A stretch of 51,693 nucleotides of DNA, from the NCBI GenBank assembly GCA_003576915.1, contig QEVF01000026.1:1-51693 (forward strand), written 5' to 3'. The position numbers and the translations under genes were made by a program. Under the pieces are notes generated by a model. The model was not told the DNA's origin, searched no databases, and saw only the letters and a list, made by a program, of their open reading frames with translations. This DNA comes from Planctomycetota bacterium (GTDB taxonomy: Bacteria > Planctomycetota > UBA8742 > UBA2392). Positions 27,516 to 37,421 of this stretch are shown one piece after another (positions within the stretch are counted from its first letter, which is position 1; the number at the start of each line of letters is the position of its first letter).

Positions 27516-27803
27516 CTAGTTCGCCACGTAGGGCAGCAGCGCCATGAAGCGGGAGAGCTTGACGGCCTCGCGCACCATCTGCTGTTCGCGCGCATTGGTA
27601 CCCGCGCGCTTGCGCGAGAGCAGCTTGCCCACGCCGGAGATGAACTTCGAGAGCGTCTCGATGTCCTTGTAGTCGATGAAGTGCTTCTGTTCCTTGGCCA
27701 GCTTGCTCGGCACGGGCGCCAGCATGCGCGCCTTCTTTTTCTTTTTCTTCTTCTTGAGCTCCTTGGCCGAGAGCTTCTGCTTGGGGTTGGCCATCTGACG
27801 CAT
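27516..27803 (-). CDS. rpsR: 30S ribosomal protein S18
   Basis: 95 residues. AGAGGA lies just upstream of the ATG at 27803. The core FIDYKDIETLSKFISGVGKL and SRKRAGTNAREQQMVREAVK is typical. It has an unusually Lys-rich N-terminal extension with eight consecutive Lys (about 18-25). It pairs with S6 on the platform of the small subunit; rpsF is two genes upstream. Confidence 0.97.
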   Translation of the reverse strand: MRQMANPKQKLSAKELKKKKKKKKARMLAPVPSKLAKEQKHFIDYKDIETLSKFISGVGKLLSRKRAGTNAREQQMVREAVKLSRFMALLPYVAN

Positions 27804-27844
27804 GGGTTCCTCTTATGGTTGGGCGGGTCTCCCCGCCTTTGGTT

Positions 27845-28330
27845 CTAGAGATGGACGTCGTCGCCGACTTCCTCTATCGGCGCGCGGTCACTGTTGTCTT
27901 CGGGGGGAGGCGCGAGGTCGCCGCCGCTGGGCGCGTCGGTGACTGTTTCGCCGCCCTGCTCCACCACCCGGAAGTGGCGGCCCGAGGCGCTGCGTTCGAC
28001 CTCGCGGCGGATGAACTGCACGCTGTAGGCCACCACGCGAATCCTCGAACGCTTCTGCTTGTCCGCCGTCTCCCAGGTGTCCTGCTCGAGGCGGCCTTCC
28101 ACAAACACCGGCGAGCCCTTCTTCAGGTATTCGGCGCAGCTTTCCGCCAGCTTGCGCCAGCTCACCACGTCGATGAAACAGGTGCGGTCGTGCTTCTCGC
28201 CTGTGCTGGTCGTGTAGCTGTCGCTGACCGCGAGCCTGAACTCCGTCACCGGCGTGCCCGAGGGGGTATGCCGCAAGTCCGGGTCGCGCGCCAGGTTTCC
28301 CACCAGGAATACCTTGTTCAGCGTGATCAT
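27845..28330 (-). CDS. ssb: Single-stranded DNA-binding protein
   Basis: 161 residues. The OB-fold (1-110) contains NKVFLVGNLARDPDLRHTPS, FRLAVSD and VFVEGRLEQDTWET. The acidic C-terminal tail reads EEVGDDVHL, unlike the DDDIPF tip used in many bacteria to recruit partners such as RecO, PriA and Topo III. It lies between rpsF and rpsR as is usual. It coats single-stranded DNA in replication and repair. Confidence 0.96.
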   Translation of the reverse strand: MITLNKVFLVGNLARDPDLRHTPSGTPVTEFRLAVSDSYTTSTGEKHDRTCFIDVVSWRKLAESCAEYLKKGSPVFVEGRLEQDTWETADKQKRSRIRVVAYSVQFIRREVERSASGRHFRVVEQGGETVTDAPSGGDLAPPPEDNSDRAPIEEVGDDVHL

Positions 28331-28374
28331 GTCCGCCCTTCCAGGTCCGAAGGATCGCCGTCAGCCTAAAGCGT

Positions 28375-28758
28375 CTACGCCATGGGCACGTCCGCAGGGC
28401 GGTCGCGCCTTTCCAGTTTCACGGGCTCGTAGCGCTTGAACCACTTCTCCAGCGCAATCCCGTTACGGTTCAACAGCAGGTAGCGCATGATGCGCTCCGT
28501 CAGGCGGCACTCCAGCTCGATTTCGCTGACCTTGAGCGGGTCCACGCGAAAGGCGGCCAGAATATAGGCGCCGCGCTTGTTCTTGCGGATTTCGTAGGCC
28601 AGCTTCTGCTCTGCCCACTTCTCGCAGCGGATGACCGTGGCGCCGTGCTTTTCCAGCAGGCCCTGCACGAGCGCAATGGCGCCCGCCTCATCCTTGTTCG
28701 CGAAATTGGGCTCCAGCAGAAACAGCCCTTCGTACAACCTCAGTCCGTCGTCCGGCAT
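28375..28758 (-). CDS. rpsF: 30S ribosomal protein S6
   Basis: 127 residues. The ferredoxin-like fold starts YEGLFLLEPNF. The characteristic WAEQKLAYEIRKNKRGAYIL occupies the centre and ERIMRYLLL the C-terminal part. It binds 16S rRNA with S18. First of the rpsF-ssb-rpsR-rplI order found in many bacteria. Confidence 0.97.
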   Translation of the reverse strand: MPDDGLRLYEGLFLLEPNFANKDEAGAIALVQGLLEKHGATVIRCEKWAEQKLAYEIRKNKRGAYILAAFRVDPLKVSEIELECRLTERIMRYLLLNRNGIALEKWFKRYEPVKLERRDRPADVPMA

Positions 28759-28880
28759 TCCGTCCTCGTTTCGCCCCTACGCTGGCCCCCGAAAGGGCCT
28801 GTCACAAAGCGCCTCACCCCTCGGTCTTGGCGCCCGTCGCGGAAGGAGCACGCCGCGGCGGGAGGGTGAGCGCTGAAACG

Positions 28881-29636
28881 CTACTTCTTGGCCGCGGGTT
28901 TGGCACCGGCGGCGGCAGGAGCCGCCCCGGCCGCAGGCTTGGCACCGGCGGCGGCAGGGGCCGCGCCGGCCCCGGGCTTGGCACCGGCAGCAGGGGCCGC
29001 GCCGGCGGCGCCGGCGGCAGGGGCCGCACCGGCCGCAGGAGCCGCGCCGGCAGCCGCAGCCTCGCCCGCCGCAGGAGCCGCAATCTCGATGACGCGGGGC
29101 ACGCGGCAGATGGCCACCAGCAGGTCCGCGCGGGGAATCAGCTTGGCGCCCGCGGGCAGCTTGATGTCCTTGTAGAAGATGGACTGGTTCAGCTCGACAG
29201 CGCTGACGTCCGTCTCGATGTACTTGGGAATGTTGCTGGCCTTGCACGACAGGGCGATGCCCGCGCGGATGACCTCAAGGACGCCGCCCTGGTTGGCGCC
29301 CTTGGGGGTGCCGACCCAGCGCAGGGGCAGGTTCACACGCACTTCGTCGTTGAGGTCCACGCGCGTGAGGTCCAGGTGTTCGATGTTGTCGCCCAGGTAG
29401 TCGCGCTGCGCGGCGCGCAGCAGGGCGTGACTCCTGGTGCCGTCGAGTTCCAGTTCCACGACGTGCTCGGCGTCGTGCATCAGCTTGTTCACCGCGCCTG
29501 TGTCGAGCGCAATGTTGATGTTCTCCTTGCCCTTGCCGTACAGAACGGCCGGGATCTTGCCCTGGGCGCGGAGACTGCGGTTGTTCTTGGTGCCGGAGAG
29601 CGTGCGACGCTCAGCCTTCAAGGCGGGGATAGCCAT
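28881..29636 (-). CDS. rplY: 50S ribosomal protein L25 (CTC family) with long Ala/Gly/Pro tail
   Basis: 251 residues. The N-terminal 5S rRNA-binding domain (about 1-95, RTLSGTKNNRSLRAQGKIPA) and the second beta domain (about 96-185, IPKYIETDVSAVELNQSIFY) are of the two-domain TL5/CTC type. The last 65 residues are a low-complexity tail of Ala, Gly, Pro and Lys ending PAAKK, encoded by tandem 39-bp repeats. The usual downstream pth gene is missing: 122 nt separate it from rpsF. Confidence 0.95.
   Translation of the reverse strand: MAIPALKAERRTLSGTKNNRSLRAQGKIPAVLYGKGKENINIALDTGAVNKLMHDAEHVVELELDGTRSHALLRAAQRDYLGDNIEHLDLTRVDLNDEVRVNLPLRWVGTPKGANQGGVLEVIRAGIALSCKASNIPKYIETDVSAVELNQSIFYKDIKLPAGAKLIPRADLLVAICRVPRVIEIAAPAAGEAAAAGAAPAAGAAPAAGAAGAAPAAGAKPGAGAAPAAAGAKPAAGAAPAAAGAKPAAKK
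28901..29017. repeat. Tandem 39-bp GC-rich repeats in the L25 tail
   Basis: Units beginning TGGCACCGGC at 28901, 28940 and 28979 recur every 39 bp, i.e. 13 codons. A more degenerate array continues to about 29085. In-frame repeat number could vary between strains. Confidence 0.75.
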
Positions 29637-29729
29637 GGGGCCCTCGGTATTGAACCCCGGCTGCCATGAATGCCATGGTGGCCGGGCTCGTTCCCGGAGA
29701 TTGCAGTTGTTCGGCTGTCGAGCCGGCTG

Positions 29730-31490
29730 CTACTCCTTCTTCTTTATCCTGAGTCGCAGGGAGGCAAAGCCGCAGCTCTCCCCCTTTGAATCAAGGGCGA
29801 AGAGTTTGACAACGTAATCGCCAGGCGCAAGGGCCGAATCCGCTTTAATTGTCAGCTTGCCCGTCGCCAGCCCCGCAGCCCCAAAGCCCAGGGACTCCCA
29901 CGCCAGCTCCGTCACCACCTTGTGGTTGGCCGTGGCGTGGTTTCTGGCCACCGCGTCCTCGGCCTCCTTGCGCCTGGCGGCGTCAGATCCGGCCAGGTCT
30001 TTGGCCTCAAAGGCAACCAGTTCGCCGTGCACGCGGCTGCGCCTCACCTCCAGCGTGGCAAGAAGCCGGGGCCTGGAAGCCTCGCCGCTGCCCGCCGCAG
30101 CCGCGCCGGGCACCGCCGGGTCGAAGCTGACGTCGACAACGCAGGACTCTTCAGGGGCCATGGGAGCGAGTTTGTCCGGCAGGCCCACCCTGACGTTGGG
30201 ATAGCGCAGCCTCAGCCCGGGGTCGCCGATAAGGTTGTAAAGGTAAAGGTGGGCGCGGTTGAGCGTGTCGCGCTCTTCCTTCTTGGGAATAATGAAGGCC
30301 GCCATGTTCTCCAGCTTCAGGCGGTTGGAGTCCTCTCCGAGCACAATCTCGCGTTTGGCCCGCAGGAACGCCTCTCCCAGCGTGCTGCGCCGCTGCTTGG
30401 TGATCTCCGAAATCAGGGCATTCTGCAGCAGGGTGTTGCTGTAAGGGTGACTGTCGCGGCTGCTCGAAATCACGGCGACGGGAGCCTTTTCCTCAAACAG
30501 GATGCGCTCGCTGATGCAGCCGTCCTTGTCGTCCAGAAAGCCCGTGGCGCAGGCCACGATGATCATCACGGGAAGCTGGCCGTTCTCGATCTTGAACTTG
30601 GAAACGTCGGCCTCGGTCAAGATGGGATAGCGCAGCTCGCGCTTGCCATCGCCCTGGGGTACGTGCATGTCATCGAGGCGGTCTACGGCGCCGTGGCCCA
30701 TGTAGCTGAGCAGCAGGGAGCCCGCGTTGGCCTCTTCAATGACCTTGTCTGAAAAGCGCGCCGGCACGTAGGCATAGGGGCTTTTCACGTTGGCATAGGT
30801 CATGCGCAGGTCGTAGGCCGGGTCGATGACCTGCTCCGCCATCTGGGTAAAGAGGTTCTCGAGAAGCTGGTCCACGGCAGCGCCGAAGCGGCCCTCGCCG
30901 GCGAAGAAGGTAAGCCGGCGCATCCACTCGCCCATCTTCGCGCTTTCGTAGGCCTTGACCTTCTTCAGAGCCAGGCGGGCCTGCTCCAGGCTGCGGGCCG
31001 GAACGCGCCCGATGGCCAGGTCGGGGATTTCGTTGTCGCCCGAAACGGCGTCGGCCAGCCAGTTGTCGCCGGGAATGGCGCTGCGGCCGAAGGCGTCCAT
31101 ATAGGTGGACATGAACCAGGGAATCTCAATCTGGGGGTCATAGCTCTCGCGGCCCACGACGGGGCAATCGCCCAGCAGAAGCACCTGGAAGCCCTCGCGC
31201 GGCGTCTCGCCGCCCACGCCCTTGATGAATTTCTTGATGTCCAGCAGGTTGACCTTCTCACGCTCGGCCAGCCTGGCGATCTCGGACAGTGTGGCGACTT
31301 GCGTGACGCGCCCGTGGCTCTGGCGATGGCTGGCCCACTCCCGGGCCGCTTCCTGCAGGCCGTCGGCGGCGATGATGAGATAGTCCACCGCCTTGGCTTG
31401 GGTCGCCCCGGGTTTGTCCTGGGCGCGCGGCGAAGGCGCAGCCATTGCCAGCAACAAGGCGCCCAGCGCCAGCAGCACAAATCGCTTCAT
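29730..31490 (-). CDS. Secreted peptidase C25 (gingipain-type) family protein
   Basis: 586 residues. A signal peptide (1-23, ending SPRAQ) leads to a caspase-like fold: YLIIAADGLQEAAREWASHR, QVLLLGDCP, then LLSYMGHGAVDRLDD with catalytic His266 and VMIIVACATGFLDD with Cys314. This is the His-Gly...Cys arrangement of gingipains. The C-terminal part (about 440-586) is an Ig-like beta domain. It lacks the Por/type IX C-terminal sorting domain, so export is probably by Sec to the periplasm or outside. It cleaves peptide bonds, probably after basic residues if it is like gingipains, though specificity cannot be read from sequence. It stands alone. Confidence 0.85.
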   Translation of the reverse strand: MKRFVLLALGALLLAMAAPSPRAQDKPGATQAKAVDYLIIAADGLQEAAREWASHRQSHGRVTQVATLSEIARLAEREKVNLLDIKKFIKGVGGETPREGFQVLLLGDCPVVGRESYDPQIEIPWFMSTYMDAFGRSAIPGDNWLADAVSGDNEIPDLAIGRVPARSLEQARLALKKVKAYESAKMGEWMRRLTFFAGEGRFGAAVDQLLENLFTQMAEQVIDPAYDLRMTYANVKSPYAYVPARFSDKVIEEANAGSLLLSYMGHGAVDRLDDMHVPQGDGKRELRYPILTEADVSKFKIENGQLPVMIIVACATGFLDDKDGCISERILFEEKAPVAVISSSRDSHPYSNTLLQNALISEITKQRRSTLGEAFLRAKREIVLGEDSNRLKLENMAAFIIPKKEERDTLNRAHLYLYNLIGDPGLRLRYPNVRVGLPDKLAPMAPEESCVVDVSFDPAVPGAAAAGSGEASRPRLLATLEVRRSRVHGELVAFEAKDLAGSDAARRKEAEDAVARNHATANHKVVTELAWESLGFGAAGLATGKLTIKADSALAPGDYVVKLFALDSKGESCGFASLRLRIKKKE

Positions 31491-31572
31491 GGTTCACTCC
31501 CGGCCCGCAAGAGTTGTTGAATATAGCACAGTTCAGGCCTCACGCATGGGCGCGCCGCACGGCCATGACAAA

Positions 31573-31591
31573 GCCCCCGCCAAGCGGGGGC
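31573..31591 (-). terminator. Terminator of pckA
   Basis: An 8-bp GC stem (GCCCCCGC with GCGGGGGC) with a 3-nt loop lies 40 bp after the pckA stop. On the minus strand it is followed by TTTGTCAT. Confidence 0.6.
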
Positions 31592-31631
31592 CTTGTCGAA
31601 ACCAGAACGCCGGGGCGGGCCGGGCAGTGGG

Positions 31632-33236
<1,605 letters not shown>

Positions 33237-33441
33237 GGACGAACTCACAATTGTACGCAGCCAGCGATGGTGCACGGCAACCGAGCCGGCGGCGGCAACG
33301 GGCCCCACTGGGGGCCGACGGGTCAAAAGGATAGCGACTGCTAAGTAAGCGGCAATGGCGAACTGGCCCTGTTGAAAACCCGCCCGCCGCGCACTGGCCG
33401 CGCCTACCCCGGCAGCCCTTGGGCCGATACACTCCCGCGCC

Positions 33442-35544
33442 ATGAACAGCCAATACAATGACGCTGAAGCCGATGCCATGGCGGCCCGCTTCCCCTCCGT
33501 TTCCCGCGATGTGGCCCTGCGCGTTTACACTTCGCGCCTCATCGGGCAGCAGCCCACGCTGGTCATGCACGGCGGGGGCAACACGAGCGTCAAGGGCAGC
33601 CACCGCCGGCTCAGCGGCGAAACCGTCGAGGCCATCTTCGTCAAGGGCAGCGGCTGGAACCTCGACAGCATCGAGCCCCCGGGCCTGCCCGGCCTGGACC
33701 TCGCCTACCTGCGCAAGCTGCGCGCCCTCGACCGCCTTTCCGACCAGGACATGGTCAACGAGCTGCGCTCGCACATGTTTGACGCCTCGGGCCCCACGCC
33801 CAGCGTTGAAACCCTGCTGCATGCGTTCCTGCCCCACAAATTTGTCGACCACAGCCACAGCGACGCCATTCTCGCCCTGACCAATCGCCCAAACGGCGAG
33901 GGACTGGTGCGCGAAATCTTCGGCGCCCGCGTCGGCATCGTTCCCTACATCATGCCCGGCTTTGCCCTGGCCAAGGCCTGCGCCGAGGCCTACGAGCGTC
34001 GCCCCGAGATCGAGGGTCTGGTGCTGCTCAAGCACGGGTTCTTCACCTTCGGCGACACCGCCCGCGAAAGCTACGAGCGCCACATCGCCCTTGTGACCCT
34101 GGCCGAGCAGTGGCTCGCCTCCCGCGAGGGTCGCACCCTGAGCGTGGGCTTCTCCTCGCCCCGCCCGCCGGCCGAACTGGCGGCGTCGGCCGCGGTGCTG
34201 CTGCGCGGCCTCATGGCCGAGGCCACAGGCGACCAGGATGCGCCCTATCGCCGCATGGTGCTGGAGTGGCGCGCCACGCCCGAGATCATGGCCTTCGTCA
34301 ACTCCGGCGAACTCCAGGAACTGGCCCCGACCACGCCCCTGACCCCCGACCACGTCATCCGCACCAAGCCCCTGCCCTGCGTCGTGGCCGACCCGGACTT
34401 CGAGGACTCGGCCCTGGCCCAGCAGCTCGAGGACGAGATCACCGACTATCGCACGCGCTACAACCGCTACTTCGATGCGAACATCGAGGCAAAAAGGGTC
34501 AGCCGCACCCGCCTCGATGACTTTCCCCGCGTGGTACTGATTCCGGGGGCGGGCATGTTCTGCTGGGGGCCCACCAAGAAGGATGCCCTCATCGCCGCCG
34601 ACCTCTATGAGCACACCATCCGCGTCAAGACCCAGGTCTTCGCCACCAGCGCCTACGAGGCCCTTTCCCTGGAAGACCTCTTTGACATGGAGTACTGGCC
34701 GCTGGAGCAGGCCAAGCTCGGCAAAACCAGAGAAAAGCCTTTGGCGCGGCAGGTGGCTGTGCTGACGGGCGCGGCCGGGGCCATCGGCAGCGCCGTGGCG
34801 GCGCGATTGATGGAGGAAGGCTGCCATGTCGTGCTGAGCGACTACAACGCGGAAAGCCTGGGGCGCGTGTGCGACGACCTGGGCAAGCGCTTTGGCAAAG
34901 ACGCGCGGCGCGGCGTGGTCTGCGACGTGACGGACGAGCAGAGCGTGGCGGAGCTGTTTGCCGAAACGGCAAGGCTGTATGGCGGCTGCGACATCGTGAT
35001 TCCCAACGCGGGCATTGCCCTGTCGCGCCCCCTCGACCAGCTCACGGCCGAAGAGTACGAGCGCGTGCAGCGCGTCAACGGGCTGGGCTGCTTTCTGGTC
35101 ATGCGCGAAGGGGCAAGGTTGCTCAAGCGCCAGGGCACAGGCGGGCATATCATCATCATCGGCAGCAAGAACGTGGCAGCCCCCGGCGCGGAGTTCGCGG
35201 CCTACAGCGCGAGCAAGGCGGCCGCCCATCAACTGGGCAAGGTGGCGGCCCTGGAACTGGCCAAGGAAGGCATTCGCGTCAATGTGCTCGCGCCCGATGC
35301 CGTATTCGGCGACGAAAAGAATCCCAGCGGCCTCTGGAGCGAGGTGGGCCCCTCGCGGGCCAAGGCCCACGGCATTGACCCCTCGAGGCTCGAGGACCAC
35401 TACCGCGAGCGCAACCTGCTCAAGGCGCGGGTCACGGGCCGCCACGTGGGCAATGCCGTGGTGTTTCTGGCCACCAACCAGACTCCTACGACGGGCGCCG
35501 TCCTTCCCATCGACGGGGGCCACGCCCAGACCTTCTCGCGTTGA
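33442..35544 (+). CDS. Bifunctional class II aldolase / short-chain dehydrogenase (RhaD/RhaE-like)
   Basis: 700 residues. The N-terminal half (about 1-400) is a class II aldolase: MHGGGNTSVKGSHR, then VDHSHSDAILAL supplying the metal-binding His, and LLKHGFFTFG. The C-terminal half is an NAD-binding SDR: VLTGAAGAIGSAVAARL, NAGIALSRPL and the active-site YSASKAA (Tyr-x3-Lys). The fusion is known for rhamnulose-1-phosphate aldolase joined to lactaldehyde dehydrogenase. It would split a sugar phosphate and oxidise the aldehyde formed. No rhamnose isomerase, kinase or regulator is nearby, so the true substrate may differ. Confidence 0.9.
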   Translation: MNSQYNDAEADAMAARFPSVSRDVALRVYTSRLIGQQPTLVMHGGGNTSVKGSHRRLSGETVEAIFVKGSGWNLDSIEPPGLPGLDLAYLRKLRALDRLSDQDMVNELRSHMFDASGPTPSVETLLHAFLPHKFVDHSHSDAILALTNRPNGEGLVREIFGARVGIVPYIMPGFALAKACAEAYERRPEIEGLVLLKHGFFTFGDTARESYERHIALVTLAEQWLASREGRTLSVGFSSPRPPAELAASAAVLLRGLMAEATGDQDAPYRRMVLEWRATPEIMAFVNSGELQELAPTTPLTPDHVIRTKPLPCVVADPDFEDSALAQQLEDEITDYRTRYNRYFDANIEAKRVSRTRLDDFPRVVLIPGAGMFCWGPTKKDALIAADLYEHTIRVKTQVFATSAYEALSLEDLFDMEYWPLEQAKLGKTREKPLARQVAVLTGAAGAIGSAVAARLMEEGCHVVLSDYNAESLGRVCDDLGKRFGKDARRGVVCDVTDEQSVAELFAETARLYGGCDIVIPNAGIALSRPLDQLTAEEYERVQRVNGLGCFLVMREGARLLKRQGTGGHIIIIGSKNVAAPGAEFAAYSASKAAAHQLGKVAALELAKEGIRVNVLAPDAVFGDEKNPSGLWSEVGPSRAKAHGIDPSRLEDHYRERNLLKARVTGRHVGNAVVFLATNQTPTTGAVLPIDGGHAQTFSR

Positions 35545-35599
35545 CGGGCGGCGGGCATTGCGCCGTTCAATCTTTTGCGCCAGGTGCTAACCTCGCGCC

Positions 35600-36061
35600 G
35601 TGCCCACTCTGTTGCTCGAGATTTCTTCCAGTTCACGCACGGCCCTCAACGCCCGCCTGGCGCGGCAGGCGCTGCGGCTGGCCCTGGGCAAAACCTTCGC
35701 CCGGGCCGAAGTCAGCCTGCGGCTCGTGGGCGACTTGCAGATGCGCCGGCTCAATCGTGCCGCGCTGAATCACGACTACACGACGGATGTCCTGAGTTTT
35801 GACCACGGGGACTCTCCGGAGGGCCGGTTGCTGGAGTTGATCGTTTGCCCGGCGGTGGCGAGGCGCGAGGCAAGAAGGCGGGGACTGCCGCCGGAGCAGG
35901 AGCTGCTGCGCTATGTGGTTCATGGGGCCCTGCACCTGGCCGGCCACGACGACTTGGAGCCCGGCGCCCGCCGGCGCATGTGGCAGGTGCAGGAACGCCT
36001 GCTCAAACGGCTGTTCAAGAGCCATTACCGCCCCCAGGACGGCCGCAACGCCTGGCGGTAA
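35600..36061 (+). CDS. ybeY: Endoribonuclease YbeY (rRNA maturation)
   Basis: 153 residues from the GTG at 35600. The family core is TTDVLSFDHGD followed by the metal motif HGALHLAGHDD, where the usual third His of H-x3-H-x5-H is Asp. Asp at this position also occurs in other bacterial lineages, so activity is plausible. It takes part in 16S rRNA 3'-end processing and ribosome quality control. It lies 55 bp after the aldolase gene. The usual neighbours phoH and era are not here. Confidence 0.9.
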   Translation: MPTLLLEISSSSRTALNARLARQALRLALGKTFARAEVSLRLVGDLQMRRLNRAALNHDYTTDVLSFDHGDSPEGRLLELIVCPAVARREARRRGLPPEQELLRYVVHGALHLAGHDDLEPGARRRMWQVQERLLKRLFKSHYRPQDGRNAWR

Positions 36062-36112
36062 GCAATGGCTCTGTGAGGCCCTGGCCCACAGCGGCCGGCC
36101 CCCTGCCCCCCT

Positions 36113-36208
36113 CAAGTTTCCCCAAGGTTGCACAGCGCCATTTGGGCGCTGGAGAGCCATTCCCGAGTCCCGGGAGAACTCTGAAAGGAATCACTGCTGG
36201 CGGCGCCC
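36113..36208. repeat. Dispersed intergenic repeat, copy A
   Basis: About 96 bp resembling 37422-37518. Best conserved are CCCCAAGGTTGC at the left, TTCCCGAGTC and GGGAGAACTC in the middle, and GCTGGCGGCGCCC at the right. A short bulged hairpin in the middle is kept in both copies. This copy precedes the CarF-like gene. Confidence 0.75.
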
Positions 36209-36244
36209 GAAACAGGGATGCCGTGGGCGGACTGGCCCAAGGAT

Positions 36245-36263
36245 GGCGGGCTGGAGGCCCGCC
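36245..36263. other. GC hairpin GGCGGGC/GCCCGCC
   Basis: A 7-bp perfect stem with a 5-nt loop lies between ybeY and the CarF-like gene. There is no T tract. It could be a remnant of a mobile hairpin repeat. Confidence 0.4.
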
Positions 36264-36341
36264 CCACGGAAAACCCGCACTCCCTGAAATTACATCATGA
36301 TGTTATATAAGAACCTTATAGAAAACTCTATGGGGGCCATC

Positions 36342-36878
36342 ATGATCATCCTTGAAGTCCTCGCGGTCATCCTGGTCGCCGACCTCTTTGCCGGTTTCAT
36401 CCACTGGGCCGAGGACGCCTACGCCCGCGAAGACATGCCCATCATCGGCCCGCTCGTAGCCGCGCCCAATGTGCTGCATCACAAGCAGCCGCGCGCATTT
36501 TTGAAGAAGAACTGGCTGCAGAGTTCCTGGGACCTGCTGCTGGGCGGTGCGCTGCTCGTGGGTGCCGCCGCGGCGCTGGGCGTGCTTACCTGGCATGTGT
36601 GGCTGTTTGCGGCGCTTGTGGTGATGTCGAACCAGATGCACAAGTGGAGCCACCAGGGGCCTCGCGAGCACTGGCGCATCGTGACCTGGCTGCAGAAAGC
36701 GCGGATATTGCAGACGCCGCGCCAGCACGCGCAGCATCATCGCGGCGAAAGGAACACGCATTATTGCGTGATCACCAACGTGCTCAACCCGGTGCTCGAC
36801 CGCACGGGCTTCTGGAAGGGCCTGGAGTGGTGCATCGAACGCACCATGGGCGTCAAGCGCCGCGTGGAGCCTGCATAA
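36342..36878 (+). CDS. CarF/TMEM189-type plasmanylethanolamine desaturase
   Basis: 178 residues from the ATG at 36342. Starts at 36297 and 36330 are possible, but the sequence before 36342 is AT-rich (GTTATATAAG) and looks like promoter, unlike the GC-rich codons after it. The family His motifs are present: AGFIHWAEDAY, NVLHHKQPRAF, NQMHKWSHQG, RQHAQHHRG and NTHYCVITNVLNPVLD. Membrane segments lie at about 3-20 and 60-95. This family desaturates the alkyl ether lipid to the vinyl ether, making plasmalogens; in Myxococcus it is CarF and in animals TMEM189/PEDS1. The ether-lipid synthesis gene is not in the window. Confidence 0.88.
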   Translation: MIILEVLAVILVADLFAGFIHWAEDAYAREDMPIIGPLVAAPNVLHHKQPRAFLKKNWLQSSWDLLLGGALLVGAAAALGVLTWHVWLFAALVVMSNQMHKWSHQGPREHWRIVTWLQKARILQTPRQHAQHHRGERNTHYCVITNVLNPVLDRTGFWKGLEWCIERTMGVKRRVEPA

Positions 36879-36896
36879 CGGTCATGGGCGACGAAG

Positions 36897-37055
36897 TCAC
36901 TTGCGATACTTGGGTGCTTCGCGGGCGTACTCGGCCTTCATGACTTTAAGATCGTATTCGCAACGGCGGGCCCATTGCCGTACGGCATCCTTGCTGCGCA
37001 AGAACGGTGGTTCCTCGTCATCGAGGATGTATTGCCCCGGGCGAACAAATCGGTG
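36897..37055 (-). other. Reading frame continuing past an in-frame TGA of the lipoprotein gene
   Basis: After the TGA at 37058-37056 the same frame stays open for 52 codons to a TGA at 36899-36897. The translation looks like real protein: YILDDEEPPFLRSKDAVRQW, then ARRCEYDLKVMKAEYAREAP and KYRK. Either the original gene was about 165 residues and has gained a nonsense codon, or the TGA is read through. There is no clear independent start. Confidence 0.6.
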
Positions 37056-37397
37056 TCAGAACACGAAGTAAAGCGCATCGCCAATCGTGTACTCGACGGG
37101 CAGCCCGTCGTTGTTGTCGATAGACTCAAGCAACTCCGTCAAACGCGGGTCGTCAAAGTACGAGAGCCAAAGCTCGATTTCAGAGGGGCGCGTGGATTGC
37201 TCTATGCGTTCCCAGGCTTCTCGATGTAGTCGCTTCTCTTCGGAACTGGCCTGCTGAAGGGAGTCAATCGCGCGTTTCAACGAGCTCAAACGCTCGTCAA
37301 GTCCAGGCTGCGCGGGCCTATCGCTTCGTTCGCAACCTGCAGCGCACAAGACGAGCACCAGGGCAAATGTTGTCCCCAATTTGCTCATTGAGCTCAT
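37056..37397 (-). CDS. Small lipoprotein, possibly truncated by a nonsense codon
   Basis: 113 residues from the ATG at 37397 (an ATG at 37388 is the alternative). The signal peptide ends LCAAGC with Cys22 as lipid site. The mature part is helical and charged (LDERLSSLKRAIDSLQQASS, then EEKRLHREAWERIEQSTRPS) and ends IGDALYFVF. The same frame continues after the TGA for another 52 plausible codons. An overlapping longer frame upstream is only the antisense of pyrG. Function unknown. Divergent from pyrG. Confidence 0.7.
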   Translation of the reverse strand: MSSMSKLGTTFALVLVLCAAGCERSDRPAQPGLDERLSSLKRAIDSLQQASSEEKRLHREAWERIEQSTRPSEIELWLSYFDDPRLTELLESIDNNDGLPVEYTIGDALYFVF

Positions 37398-37421
37398 AAC
37401 GTGACAAATCCTAGCCACGCC

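Noticed and set aside
33250..33280. TACAAT with a TTGCCG upstream as a pckA promoter
   Set aside because: The spacer would be 19 bp and the leader only about 6 nt, so it is not convincing.
35945..35960. YbeY with a 'missing' third metal His as evidence of inactivity
   Set aside because: Asp at this position is found in other bacterial YbeY proteins, so loss of function cannot be claimed.
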